Part shown: piece by piece, positions 17,677-26,404 of the stretch
Position numbering within the stretch: position 1 is the stretch's first letter
How the letters are laid out: each line of letters starts with the position of its first letter
Assembly: GCA_958295865.1 (NCBI GenBank)
Contig: CATQHF010000002.1
Coordinates: 62,001-126,000 of the forward strand
Length of the DNA: 64,000 nucleotides
Reading direction: 5' to 3'
Source of the DNA: an uncultured Dehalococcoidia bacterium
Lineage (GTDB): Bacteria; Chloroflexota; Dehalococcoidia; Lucifugimonadales; JADFKI01
Translations under genes and position numbers: made by a program
Notes under the pieces: generated by a model
What the model was told of the DNA's origin: nothing
What the model saw: the letters and a program-made list of their open reading frames with translations, nothing else
Databases searched by the model: none

Positions 17677-18423
17677 TCAGCGCGCGATGAAGCCGCCGTC
17701 AATCACAAGTTCCGTGCCCGTTATGAATGAGGCGTCGTCCGACGCAAGGAACAGAACTCCGTTGGCGACCTCGATGGTCTCGCCCGTCCTGCGTAATGGC
17801 GTCAGGCGCACCTGCTCCGCGCGCGTTGCGTCGTCTGGCGTGGATGTTCGCATCGGCGGCATGAAGCCCGGATGCACCGAGTTCACACGGATGCCCTCGG
17901 GCCCGTACTGCACCGCCATCGCTTTGGTGAATATCCTCACCGCTCCCTTGGATGCATGATAGGCGGGATGGCCGCCCTCGCCTCCCACAAAGCCCATTAT
18001 CGACGAGATGTTCACGATGGAGCCGCCGCCCGTCTGACGCATCTGCTCTACGGCGTGCTTCGTGCCTAGGAATACGCCCGTCGCATTCACGTCCATGATG
18101 CGCTTCCAGCCGCCAAAGTCCAGCTTGTCGTCCTCTGACGAACTGCTGACGCCCGCGTTGTTCACCAGGATGTCCAGCTTGCCGTACAGCGACAGCGTCT
18201 CGGCAATCAGGCGCTGCCAGCTGCCTTCGCTCGTAACATTGGCGCGGATGTATGTCGCTTCACCGCCTGTCTCCGCTATCTCGGCCTCCACCTGCTTGCC
18301 TTCATCGTCCAGCACATCGGCGATAACCACCTTTGCGCCCTCGCGCGCGAACAGCCGCGCCTCGTCTGCGCCCATGCCGCCCGCCGCCCCCGTGATGATT
18401 GCCACTTTGCCTTCCAGTCGCAT
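17677..18423 (-). CDS. Short-chain dehydrogenase/reductase
   Basis: A 248-residue classical SDR. The cofactor-binding motif TGAAGGMG lies at residues 11-18, NNAGVSS near residue 88, and the catalytic Ser and YHASK follow near residues 140-157. The Asp at the end of the second strand (VVIADVLDD) suggests NAD(H). The C-terminal ITGTELVIDGG is typical of 3-oxoacyl-ACP reductase/hydroxysteroid-type members, but the substrate is unknown. Confidence 0.92.
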   Translation of the reverse strand: MRLEGKVAIITGAAGGMGADEARLFAREGAKVVIADVLDDEGKQVEAEIAETGGEATYIRANVTSEGSWQRLIAETLSLYGKLDILVNNAGVSSSSEDDKLDFGGWKRIMDVNATGVFLGTKHAVEQMRQTGGGSIVNISSIMGFVGGEGGHPAYHASKGAVRIFTKAMAVQYGPEGIRVNSVHPGFMPPMRTSTPDDATRAEQVRLTPLRRTGETIEVANGVLFLASDDASFITGTELVIDGGFIAR

Positions 18424-18690
18424 TTTGTCCCTCTCTTTCCAATTACAAATGCCGTTCGCTATTCCGAAACTGCGTATATTGAAAGTCTAGCAAGCATTCG
18501 TTGGGAAGGTTTCGATGATTGCACCTTGTTCCTCACGGCGAACTGCCCGATAAGACGCATTTTGCGCCAATCCGCGCGGATTGTCCAGTACGGACAACAT
18601 CTTTGCGGGCTGTCGTTTGCGCCTTGCCGCGCTTGGGGTTATAATCGTCCCAAATATCCCAAGCTAATCCTCGAAAGGGAGGTTATCGCA

Positions 18691-19485
18691 ATGGCAAAAG
18701 AGCGAGGCGATGTAATCATCGGAGAAGGCAGCATCAAGTTTGGATTGGAGTACCGCGATCTGCTCTCGGACCAGGGCGTATGCCTGCATGCGTTGGGCGA
18801 GGTTGACGGCGAGGAGGTCGAGCTTCTGCGCTTCGACTGCTTCGACCACCAGCCGCACTACCACTACGGACCGGAAAAGCGCAATACGCGCCTGATGCTC
18901 GACAAGACGACCGAGGGCGACTCCCTCGACTGGACGCTGAGGCAGCTGAATGAGCGTCTGCCGGATCTGGTGCGCCGCGCCGGCTACGACGAGCTTGCCG
19001 ATAGCATAGATATGGACAGCCTGCAAGACGCGCTCGCCGAGACCGAGAGCACGGCGAAGCAAATGGCAGTGGACGGCCGCCGCACCGTGATGCATGACCG
19101 CGGCGATGCGATTATCGAGGCTGGGCCTGTGCGGTTCGGCATCGAGTTCCGCGAGTTGGCAAACGATAGGGGAGTGGCTATTCATGTGCTGGGCGATGTG
19201 GGCAGCGAGGAGCAGGAGCTGCTGACATTCGACTGCTTCGAGCGCGCGCCGCACTACCACTATGGCCCACGCGCCAAGAACCAGCGGCTCTACCTCGACA
19301 CGACCGCCACGCCCGATCCGCTCGACTGGGCGCTCAACCTATTCAAGGGCGGCAAGCTGGCGGCGATGCTGGAGCGCGCCGGGTACAGCGACCACGCCGC
19401 TAGGCTGAACCCCGCCGTTCTCGCCGAAAAGGTGGATGAAGTGGCAACGGTCGCAACCGAGATGCAGGAGGCAAACGCCAAGTAG
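18691..19485 (+). CDS. Uncharacterised protein made of two tandem DUF repeats
   Basis: A 264-residue soluble protein built from two homologous halves. Each has a G-D-x-I-I-E-x-G start, then LRFDCFDHQPHYHYGP in repeat 1 (about residues 51-66) and LTFDCFERAPHYHYGP in repeat 2 (about residues 179-194), then a LDW segment and an amphipathic helix ending in AGY. The invariant FDCF...PHYHYGP block is rich in His and Cys and could bind a metal; this is inference. I do not recognise a named function. The frame is open from 18526, but ATG 18691 sits behind a strong AAGGGAGGT and is the clear start. Confidence 0.8.
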   Translation: MAKERGDVIIGEGSIKFGLEYRDLLSDQGVCLHALGEVDGEEVELLRFDCFDHQPHYHYGPEKRNTRLMLDKTTEGDSLDWTLRQLNERLPDLVRRAGYDELADSIDMDSLQDALAETESTAKQMAVDGRRTVMHDRGDAIIEAGPVRFGIEFRELANDRGVAIHVLGDVGSEEQELLTFDCFERAPHYHYGPRAKNQRLYLDTTATPDPLDWALNLFKGGKLAAMLERAGYSDHAARLNPAVLAEKVDEVATVATEMQEANAK

Positions 19486-19488
19486 CCT

Positions 19489-19925
19489 GCCCAATTTTTG
19501 ATCATTCCCGCGAAAGCGGGAAGCCAATCAGCGCCATTCGCAGCCCCGAGATGTGCAACATTCATCGGGGCTGTGTTCGTAAAGCGCGAGAAAATTGCAT
19601 TGGTACGGTTTAGCCGTCGATGGGCAAGCATTTTAACCCCCATCCTAACCTTCCCCCAAAGGGGGAAGGGACAATCACACCGTCGGATTGCGCTTGACAG
19701 CAGGCAACCTTCCCCCGTCAAGGGGGAAGGGACAATTACGCCGTCGGATTGCGCTTGACAGCAGGCAACCTTTCCCCATCAAGGGAGAAGGGACTAATGC
19801 GATTTTCTCAAAGCGCACGATAAACTAATTGTTAATTCACCTAAAACCTGATACCTTAGTCAAGCGTTTTTCTTCGGTAATCGCATTAGCCGGGAGAAAG
19901 ACCTATCCCGCATGAGAGTGAATGA
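19489..19925. other. Gene-free interval with a palindromic repeat and a long miniature element
   Basis: Contains a short palindromic repeat (CATTCCCGCGAAAGCGGGAA, about 19502-19522), the 222-bp miniature element described separately, and an A/T-rich 115-bp leader before the lipoprotein gene. No credible ORF. Confidence 0.6.
19588..19809 (+). mobile_element. Main miniature element, long form with target duplication
   Basis: Termini GAGAAAATTGCATTGGT and ACTAATGCGATTTTCTC. The middle holds three successive AACCTTCCCCC...GGGGAAGGGAC modules, two of them preceded by the same CCGTCGGATTGCGCTTGACA filler. It is flanked by the direct repeat AAAGCGC on both sides (19581-19587 and 19810-19816), the expected scar of transposition. 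Confidence 0.88.
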
Positions 19926-20252
19926 ATGAAGCGAACTCTACTGATTGCAGTCCTGGCGACACTTGGGCTTATGGCTTGTCTGCCGAATGTTTCGACTGAG
20001 CTGTCCGAACCCGAGGCGCGTGCGCTCATCGAGCGCGAAGTGCTTAATATATGCAGAAACAAGAGCAATACCATCATCGCCAACCTGCTGAGCGCGGTCG
20101 AGGTCGCAGAACCCCTGGCAACCAGGGACAACTGGATTTTCACTATGAATATCCCCGATGCCAGCGGCGAAGAACTTGAGACGCTGGTGTTTCCCTCGAA
20201 AATCGTCTCCGGAACCTTCGTCGTGCATCTGCAAACCGACACCTGTAAGTAA
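19926..20252 (+). CDS. Small predicted lipoprotein
   Basis: A 108-residue protein with a classic lipoprotein signal: MKR, a hydrophobic stretch and a lipobox L-M-A-C with Cys18. The mature part is short (about 90 residues), with a helix rich in Glu/Ala/Arg followed by strands including WIFTMNI and GTFVVHLQTDTCK; a second Cys lies near the C-terminus. No family recognised. It is isolated, between a miniature element and a repeat-containing interval. Confidence 0.72.
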   Translation: MKRTLLIAVLATLGLMACLPNVSTELSEPEARALIEREVLNICRNKSNTIIANLLSAVEVAEPLATRDNWIFTMNIPDASGEELETLVFPSKIVSGTFVVHLQTDTCK

Positions 20253-20613
20253 GCAGGGCAATCGCATCTGAATTTCAGGGGGCAAATCCTACTGAAAATT
20301 GGTGTTTTGACACACTAAATCAGACTTGTTCATCAATGTTCAGATATTATGGGTTCGTTGATTTGCCCAGGGATTTTCAATTGTCACCCCGAACGGAGCG
20401 AGGGGTCTAAAATGCTTGCTATATCAGGCGTGTCGCAGGTAGGGATTTTAGATTCCGAACGAAGTGAGGAATGACAGAGAAAGAGATTCGGCATATCAAC
20501 CGCAGTTCTTGGCTTGATGATTACCATTGCGGGCGTCTTGGTTGCTTTACTGAAATGATCTCGCGCTGACTTAACCACGTTCCGACTGCTGATGACTGAC
20601 CATTGAAAACCGC
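20253..20613. other. Gene-free interval with inverted repeats
   Basis: Holds a dispersed inverted repeat containing CACCCCGAACGGAGCGAGGG and TTCCGAACGAAGTGAGGAAT (about 20382-20475), related to the CGTTCGGAATGACA repeats at 3.5 and 4.9 kb. No gene or promoter is convincing. Confidence 0.5.
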
Positions 20614-22017
20614 TTACGGCATCTCCCTGAGCCGTCGCTGCGTTACCAGCACCAGCGTCGTTACTCCCAGCAGCAGCAGCGCGAGTATGCCGACGACAGC
20701 CTGACCGCCCAGATACTCGGCCGCGGTGCCTGCGGGCAGCACGCCCAGCGGCATTAGCCCGAAGTTGAGCATGAACACGCTCATCACGCGCCCGCGATAC
20801 TGGTCTTCCACTTCCTCCATTATCAGCGACTGGTTCAGCGTGCGCCTGCCGGCGTCGCCCAGCCCAAGCAGTATCATGAGCGCGGCGGCGATGTTATACA
20901 CCGGAATCACGGCGATTAGCAGCAGCGCGATGCCGGACATGAAGCTGCCTAGCAGAAGCAACATGCCCCGCCTGCTCTGACCGATGGACGCGATGAACAG
21001 CGCGCCCACCAGCGAGCCGCCGCCCATTATCGTTACCAGCAGTCCCATCGCCTCCGGCCCCATGCGGTACACATCCACGACGAATAGGGGCATCAGGAAA
21101 CGGAAGGGCATAGCCAGCAGGGAGGTCGCCAGCCCCATGAGCAGCAGTATGAGCACTATCGGGCTGTGCCGTATGTACACCAGCCCCGCGAGTATGTCGC
21201 CCATCACGGGCGCGGGACGGCGGCCCGCGCCGGTTCCCGTCTTGGGAAGCATGCCCGACAGCAGGAAGGCGATTATCGCCAGTCCTGATATGATGTAATA
21301 GACGTTGTACGGGCCCAGGTATGCGTAAGCCCAGCCTGCCAGCGCGGGCGCGAACAGCGTCATGGCGCTCATGGCGGCGGCGTTCAGCGCCATGGCGTTC
21401 GACAGCCTGTCTTGCCCTACGAGCTGCGGGATGATTGCTTGGCGCGCGGGCATCAGAAACGCGAACAGGCTGCCCTGGACGATGGACGCAATCCACAGGT
21501 GATACCATGCGACTACATCCAGGTGTATGGCGACGCCGATGATGATGGACAGCAGCGCAGCCATGCCCTGACCGAACTGGATGATGTACTTGCGCTCCAG
21601 CCTGTCGGCGAATGCGCCGCCAAACAGGGACAGCGCCAGCAGCGGCACGGCGAAGCCGGAGTTGACCACGCCCAGCAGGAACGGCGAGCTCGTCAGGTCG
21701 TAGGCGAGATAGCCTCGCGCGATCATCTGCATCTGCATCCCGCCCATCATGACGAGCATGCCGAGCCAGAGATAGAGGAAGTCGCGGTTTTCCAGCGAGC
21801 CGAAAGTTGTGCGCCAGTCGAAGCCGGAGCGTGGTCTGCGGGGCGCCGCTCGCGCGCCGGAAGGCGGCGGCTGTGCGGTTGTCGCGCGGACCGCCGCCGT
21901 TCCGGTTGTGGATGCGGCTGTCGCGCGGGAAGCCGCCCTCATTGGGCGGCGGCGAATGTTGCCCTCGGAAGCATCGGACATATCGGCAAGTCTATACTCA
22001 TAGCCCTTTGCGCGCAA
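20614..22017 (-). CDS. MFS exporter (EntS/MdfA-like)
   Basis: A 467-residue major facilitator with about 12 membrane helices after a 75-residue basic, Ala/Arg-rich N-terminus. FRLWLG-like features seen here include ENRDFLYLWLGMLVMMGGMQ, the loop 2-3 motif GGAFADRLERKYII and the repeated loop 8-9 GQSRRGMLLL. This fits the EntS/YfiS-type group of drug or siderophore exporters. The substrate is unknown. The start could be the Met at 21981 (MSDASEGN), as the first 12 residues are weakly supported. A miniature element follows its 5' end directly (22035). Confidence 0.88.
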   Translation of the reverse strand: MRAKGYEYRLADMSDASEGNIRRRPMRAASRATAASTTGTAAVRATTAQPPPSGARAAPRRPRSGFDWRTTFGSLENRDFLYLWLGMLVMMGGMQMQMIARGYLAYDLTSSPFLLGVVNSGFAVPLLALSLFGGAFADRLERKYIIQFGQGMAALLSIIIGVAIHLDVVAWYHLWIASIVQGSLFAFLMPARQAIIPQLVGQDRLSNAMALNAAAMSAMTLFAPALAGWAYAYLGPYNVYYIISGLAIIAFLLSGMLPKTGTGAGRRPAPVMGDILAGLVYIRHSPIVLILLLMGLATSLLAMPFRFLMPLFVVDVYRMGPEAMGLLVTIMGGGSLVGALFIASIGQSRRGMLLLLGSFMSGIALLLIAVIPVYNIAAALMILLGLGDAGRRTLNQSLIMEEVEDQYRGRVMSVFMLNFGLMPLGVLPAGTAAEYLGGQAVVGILALLLLGVTTLVLVTQRRLREMP

Positions 22018-22034
22018 GCCAAAAGCGCCGCTTG

Positions 22035-22135
22035 GAGAAAATTGCGTTAGTGCAGTTTAGCCGTTGATGGGCGAGCATTTTCACCCCCATCCTAACCTTC
22101 CCCCATCAGGGGGAAGGGACTAATGCAATTTTCTC
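22035..22135 (+). mobile_element. Main miniature element, complete copy with target duplication
   Basis: Termini GAGAAAATTGCGTTAGT and ACTAATGCAATTTTCTC around one core module. CCGCTTG occurs just before it and, one base further out, just after it, giving a 7-bp target duplication. It lies upstream of the MFS gene. Confidence 0.88.
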
Positions 22136-22210
22136 ACCGCTTGGCGGCATTTCCGTTTGGGTGGCTGCCGTTGTTCCGTCTTCTGTGAAAGCGGGAATAC
22201 GGCGCGGCGA

Positions 22211-22387
22211 CTAGGTTGTGTGGACATTTGCGCCATTCCCGCCCGCTCACCCGTCATTCCTGCGAAAGCAGGAATCCAGTGCTTTTGGATTGCCTGAAAT
22301 ATGCGAAAACACCTACATTCTGAGATTCTGGATTCCCGTTTTCACGGGAATGACGGGATGAGATTTCAAAATGTCCACAGAACCTAG
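22211..22387. mobile_element. Second miniature element family (TIR starting CTAGGTT)
   Basis: A 177-bp element with 19-bp inverted termini: CTAGGTTGTGTGGACATTT on the left, and on the right the reverse complement with one mismatch. The interior carries the short palindromic repeats GTCATTCCTGCGAAAGCAGG and ATTCCCGTTTTCACGGGAAT. No ORF. Related copies lie at 31.6-32.0 kb. Confidence 0.7.
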
Positions 22388-22406
22388 ACCGCTTAAAGGG
22401 GAAATG

Positions 22407-24146
22407 CTAATGGAAGCCTTCGACTTGCACGGTGATGATGTCTATGTTGTGGTACTTGCGATGCTGCACGGAGGAGGCGTAATGCCGCAGCAGGTGGAAC
22501 GAGATTTCGCGCTCGTCCAGTATCTCAGGCTGCTCGTGTAAGTATGCCAGCTTGTCTTGGAGGTTTTCCTCGTCCGAAGTCGTTATGAACTCCAGTTCAA
22601 TTGTTTCGTCGGCGGTGTGCTGCACACTGATTCTCAGGCGCTGCGAGTCTTCGGCTTCCTGCTCATCATCATGCGTTAGCAGGCTGGACAGCGCCTCTTC
22701 GCCGACTGAGCAAAGCCTTTCGGTCGATGCTTGGTTCCAGCCTATCTTCGCCGCGAACTCGCGCAGGAAGGCGTCAATCTCCGGTACAGCCTCTAGTTCC
22801 AACTTCGTATTCAGGCGTCTGCGCCGCTCGGAGGTCAGATTCACGAACATGGTCATCAGGATTGCGGCAAGGCTTCCGCTCGCCAAGCCGTTGCCTAGCA
22901 GCGTCCCCCAGATGCCATCCTCCAGCAGGTCGGGGAATATCCAATGGTTCTGAAAGCCCACGCATATCCAGAACGCCACCCCCGCTATGATGGCTTTGCG
23001 CGTATCCAAGCCGTCCTGAGCTACCGTTCTTACGCCTTCGATGAAGATTAGTCCGAATATGGCAATCATGTATCCGGCGGCAACGGGATGGGGAATAGTA
23101 AGCAGCAAGGCAAGCGCCTTGGGCAGCAGGGCTATCGCCACCAGTATTATTCCGGCGTACACTCCCACGATGCGCGCGGCGTTCCCTGTCAGGGAAGCGC
23201 TCCCGACGCTGGACGGATAGACCGTACTGGCGATAGTGCCCGCAAGTCCGCACAGCAGGTTGCCAAGTCCCTCGACGTTGACCGCGCCTTGCACCGCGCG
23301 AAAGTCGGTCGCGCGCGGCCTGTGACGCGACACCTGCTGTATGGCGACTCCGTCGCCAATGGATTTGATGGCATCTGAGAGAGTAATGAGTAGGAATACC
23401 GGAAGGAGCGACAAGAACTGCGTATCCGGCGTGAGGTGGAAGCCGGGCCAATCTGCGGTATTCGGGATGCCAAACCAAGGGGCGTCGATAACGCTCTGAA
23501 AGTCGTACAGCCCGAACCCGGCGGCGACCGCCCAGCCGATTGCGATTGTGATCAACGGTATCCATTGCTGCAAGGCGCGCGGCGCGCGCAAAGTCAGCGC
23601 CACTACTGCGGCGAGGGTCACCGTGGCGATGACCGGCGCAGCCGACGGGGGAATGCCGTCAGGCACATCCACAGCCATGTCGAATATGGCTTCCATAACC
23701 ACAAACGCCGTCATCATCAGCACTGAGCCGGATACCACGGGCGTGATGATGCGGCGCAGCAGGGAGAGGCGCGCCACCAGTACGAACTGAAATAGCGCGG
23801 AAACCACGGTGAGGCTTGCCATCATCGCCGGCCCGCCGCCTGACAGCGCGGCGATGCAGACGGGAACGACGGAGGTGGACGGACCCATGATGAGCACATG
23901 TCCGGCTCCGAACCGCCAAACTCGGACTGTCTGTATTATGGTGGTCACTCCATTGACCGCAAGCCCAGCGAAAAGGATCCAGGTCAGGTAGCCCTCCGAT
24001 TCGCCTCCTCCCCGCACAACAACCACCGGGACAACTACCATGGTCACCAGAGCGACCATGATGAATTGGAAGCCCACGCCAATGGCTATCGGCAGGGGGC
24101 AACGCTCGTCCGGTTCGTAGCGAATGTTCTCATTTACTTGCGCCAT
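22407..24146 (-). CDS. NCS2-type permease with C-terminal GHKL-like domain (paralogue 1)
   Basis: A 579-residue protein. Residues about 15-440 are a UraA-fold permease of the NCS2 kind: FGAGHVLIMGPSTSVVPVCI, then SLTGNAARIVGVYAGIILVAIALLPKALAL. After the last helix comes a 130-residue soluble domain with FLREFAAKIGWNQASTERLC, GEEALSSLL and a C-terminal LLRHYASSVQHRKYH, laid out like an RsbW-type GHKL domain but lacking its glycine-rich ATP lid. In helix 8 the NCS2 acidic substrate residue appears replaced by Lys (AIKSIGDG). First of four tandem copies. Substrate unknown. Confidence 0.82.
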   Translation of the reverse strand: MAQVNENIRYEPDERCPLPIAIGVGFQFIMVALVTMVVVPVVVVRGGGESEGYLTWILFAGLAVNGVTTIIQTVRVWRFGAGHVLIMGPSTSVVPVCIAALSGGGPAMMASLTVVSALFQFVLVARLSLLRRIITPVVSGSVLMMTAFVVMEAIFDMAVDVPDGIPPSAAPVIATVTLAAVVALTLRAPRALQQWIPLITIAIGWAVAAGFGLYDFQSVIDAPWFGIPNTADWPGFHLTPDTQFLSLLPVFLLITLSDAIKSIGDGVAIQQVSRHRPRATDFRAVQGAVNVEGLGNLLCGLAGTIASTVYPSSVGSASLTGNAARIVGVYAGIILVAIALLPKALALLLTIPHPVAAGYMIAIFGLIFIEGVRTVAQDGLDTRKAIIAGVAFWICVGFQNHWIFPDLLEDGIWGTLLGNGLASGSLAAILMTMFVNLTSERRRRLNTKLELEAVPEIDAFLREFAAKIGWNQASTERLCSVGEEALSSLLTHDDEQEAEDSQRLRISVQHTADETIELEFITTSDEENLQDKLAYLHEQPEILDEREISFHLLRHYASSVQHRKYHNIDIITVQVEGFH

Positions 24147-24225
24147 CTACGGAAGCCTATCAGTGTTTTTGCAGCATGCAATTATACTTGAAATGAATTA
24201 TACACAACTTGCATGCGTCTCTATC

Positions 24226-24386
24226 GAGAAAATTGCATTAGTATAGCTTAGCCGTTGATGGGCGAGCGTTTTCGCCCCCATCCTAACCTTCCCCCAAAGG
24301 GGGAAGGGACAATCACGCCGTCGGATTGCGCTTGACAGCAGGCAACCTTCCCCCATCAAGGGGGAAGGGACTAATGCAATTTTCTC
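24226..24386 (+). mobile_element. Main miniature element inserted at the 3' end of permease paralogue 2
   Basis: A 161-bp two-module copy with termini GAGAAAATTGCATTAGT and ACTAATGCAATTTTCTC. CTCTATC is repeated exactly on both sides (24219-24225 and 24387-24393), a 7-bp target duplication. The right copy contains the stop codon of the minus-strand permease gene, so insertion occurred at its very 3' end. Confidence 0.9.
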
Positions 24387-24388
24387 CT

Positions 24389-26131
24389 CTATCGCGTTGT
24401 TTCTTTCACCTGCACGGTGATGACATCTACATCGTGATACTTGTGGTGTTGCACGGAAGAGGCGTAATGCCGCAGCAGGCGGAATGAGATTTCACGCTCG
24501 TCCGGTATTTCAGGCTGCTCGTGTAGGTATGCCAGCCTGTCTTGGAGATTTTCCTCGTCCGAAGTCGTTATGAACTCCATTTCAATTGTTCCGTCGGTGG
24601 CGCGCTGCACACTGATTATCAGGCGCTGCGGGTCTTCGGCTTTCTGCTCATCGTCATGCGGCAGCAGGCTGGACAGCGCCTCTTCACCCGCTGAGATAAG
24701 CCTTTCGGTCGATGCTTCGTTCCAGCCCGTCTTTGCCGCGAACTCGCGCAGGAAGGCGTCAATCTCCGGTATAGCCGCTAGTTGCAACTTCGTGTTCAGG
24801 CGTCCGCGCCGCGCGGAGGTCAGCTCCATTAGCGCGGTCATTAGGATTGCGGCAATGCCGCCGCTCGTCAAGCCGTTGCCTAGCAGCGTTCCCCAGATGC
24901 CATCCTCCAGCAGGTCGGGGAATATCCATTGGTTCTGAAAGCCCACGCCTACCCAGAACGCCACCCCCGCTATGATGACTTTGCGCGCATCCAATCCGTC
25001 CTGAAATATCGTCCTTGCGCCCTGAATGAAGATTAGTCCGAATATGGCAGTCATGTATGCGGCGGCAACCGGATTGGGAATGGCAAGCAGCAGGGCAAGC
25101 GACTTGGGCAGCAGCGCTATCGCCACCATTATTATTCCGGCGCACACTCCCACGCTGCGCGCGGCGTTCCCGGTTAGGGAAACGCTTCCGACGCTGGACG
25201 GATAGACGGTATTGGCAACCGTGCCAGCGATGCCGCACAGCAGGTTGCCAAGTCCCTCGCCGTTGACCGCGCCTTGCACCGCGCGAAAGTCTGTCGCGCG
25301 CTGCCTGCGATGGGAAACTTGTTGTATGGCGGCTCCGTCGCCAATGGCTTTGATGGAGGATACGAGGGCAACGACTATGAATGCGGGAAGGAACGACAAG
25401 AACTCGGCATTCGGCGTCAGGTGGAAGCCGTGCCACTCCGCGGTATTCGGTATGCCAATCCAGGGGGCGTCGATAACGCTCTGAATATCGTCCAACCCGA
25501 GCCCGGCGGCGACTGCCCAGCCTATTGCGATTGCAATCAACGGCGTCCATTGCTGCAAGGGGCGTGGCGCGCGGAAAGTCATCGCCACTACGACGGCGAG
25601 CGTCACCGCGGCGATGATCGGCGCAGCCGACGGCGAAATGCCGTCAGGCACATCCCCTGCCATATCGAATACGGATGTCATAACCGCAAACGACGCCATC
25701 ATCAGCACTATGCCCGACACGACCGGCGTGATGACGCGGCGCAGCAGCGAGAGGCGCGCTACCAGCACGAACTGAAATAGCGCGGAGACCACGATGAGGC
25801 TTGCCATCATCGCCGGCCCGCCGCCTGACAATGCGGTGATGCAGACCGGAGCGAAGACGGGAGACGGCCCCATGATGAGCACATACCCGGCTCCGAACCG
25901 CCAAACGCGGGCTGCCTGTATGACGGTAGCCACTCCACCGGCAGCAAGGGCGGCGAAAAGGCTCCATGTCAGGTAGCCATCCGATCCCCCGCCGCCCCGC
26001 ACAATGACTACCGTTATCACCGTCATGCCGACCAGAGCCACCATGACGAACTGGAAGCCTACGCCAATGGCTATGGGCAGGGGGCAACGCTCGTCCGGTT
26101 CGTAGCGAATGTTCTCGTTTATTTGCGCCAT
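24389..26131 (-). CDS. NCS2-type permease with C-terminal GHKL-like domain (paralogue 2)
   Basis: A 580-residue paralogue with the same order of domains: about 12 membrane helices, FGAGYVLIMGPSPVFAPVCI, SLTGNAARSVGVCAGIIMVAIALLPKSLAL, and the soluble tail with GEEALSSLLPHDDEQ and LLRHYASSVQHHKYHDVDVI. Helix 8 again shows Lys in place of the expected acidic residue (SSIKAIGDG). Its last 60 codons are nearly the same as those of paralogue 3, more so than the membrane part, which suggests conversion or a recent duplication. The stop codon adjoins a miniature element. Confidence 0.82.
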   Translation of the reverse strand: MAQINENIRYEPDERCPLPIAIGVGFQFVMVALVGMTVITVVIVRGGGGSDGYLTWSLFAALAAGGVATVIQAARVWRFGAGYVLIMGPSPVFAPVCITALSGGGPAMMASLIVVSALFQFVLVARLSLLRRVITPVVSGIVLMMASFAVMTSVFDMAGDVPDGISPSAAPIIAAVTLAVVVAMTFRAPRPLQQWTPLIAIAIGWAVAAGLGLDDIQSVIDAPWIGIPNTAEWHGFHLTPNAEFLSFLPAFIVVALVSSIKAIGDGAAIQQVSHRRQRATDFRAVQGAVNGEGLGNLLCGIAGTVANTVYPSSVGSVSLTGNAARSVGVCAGIIMVAIALLPKSLALLLAIPNPVAAAYMTAIFGLIFIQGARTIFQDGLDARKVIIAGVAFWVGVGFQNQWIFPDLLEDGIWGTLLGNGLTSGGIAAILMTALMELTSARRGRLNTKLQLAAIPEIDAFLREFAAKTGWNEASTERLISAGEEALSSLLPHDDEQKAEDPQRLIISVQRATDGTIEMEFITTSDEENLQDRLAYLHEQPEIPDEREISFRLLRHYASSVQHHKYHDVDVITVQVKETTR

Positions 26132-26182
26132 CTACGGAAGCCTATCGGTGGTTTTGCGGCAGGCATACTCGTCTATTCTTTT

Positions 26183-26402
26183 GAGAAAATTGCATTGGTA
26201 CGGTTTAGCCGTTGATGGGCGGGCATTTTCGCCCCCATCCTAACCTTCCCCCAAAGGGGGAAGGGACAATTGGCGCGACCGACTCGCTCGCCAGGCTGGA
26301 AACCTTTCCCCAGAGGGGGAAGGGACAATCACATCTGCGGCTTCCTCGCCTCGCCGACGAACCTTCCCCCTTGATGGGGGAAGGGACTAATGCAATTTTC
26401 TC
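26183..26402 (+). mobile_element. Main miniature element, long form, at the 3' end of permease paralogue 3
   Basis: A 220-bp copy with three AACCTTCCCC-type modules separated by different fillers (TTGGCGCGACCGACTCGC and CACATCTGCGGCTTCCTC). The right end lies 2 bp from the stop codon of paralogue 3, the same relative position as the element beside paralogue 2, but the left flank shows no matching target duplication. Confidence 0.85.
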
Positions 26403-26404
26403 AT

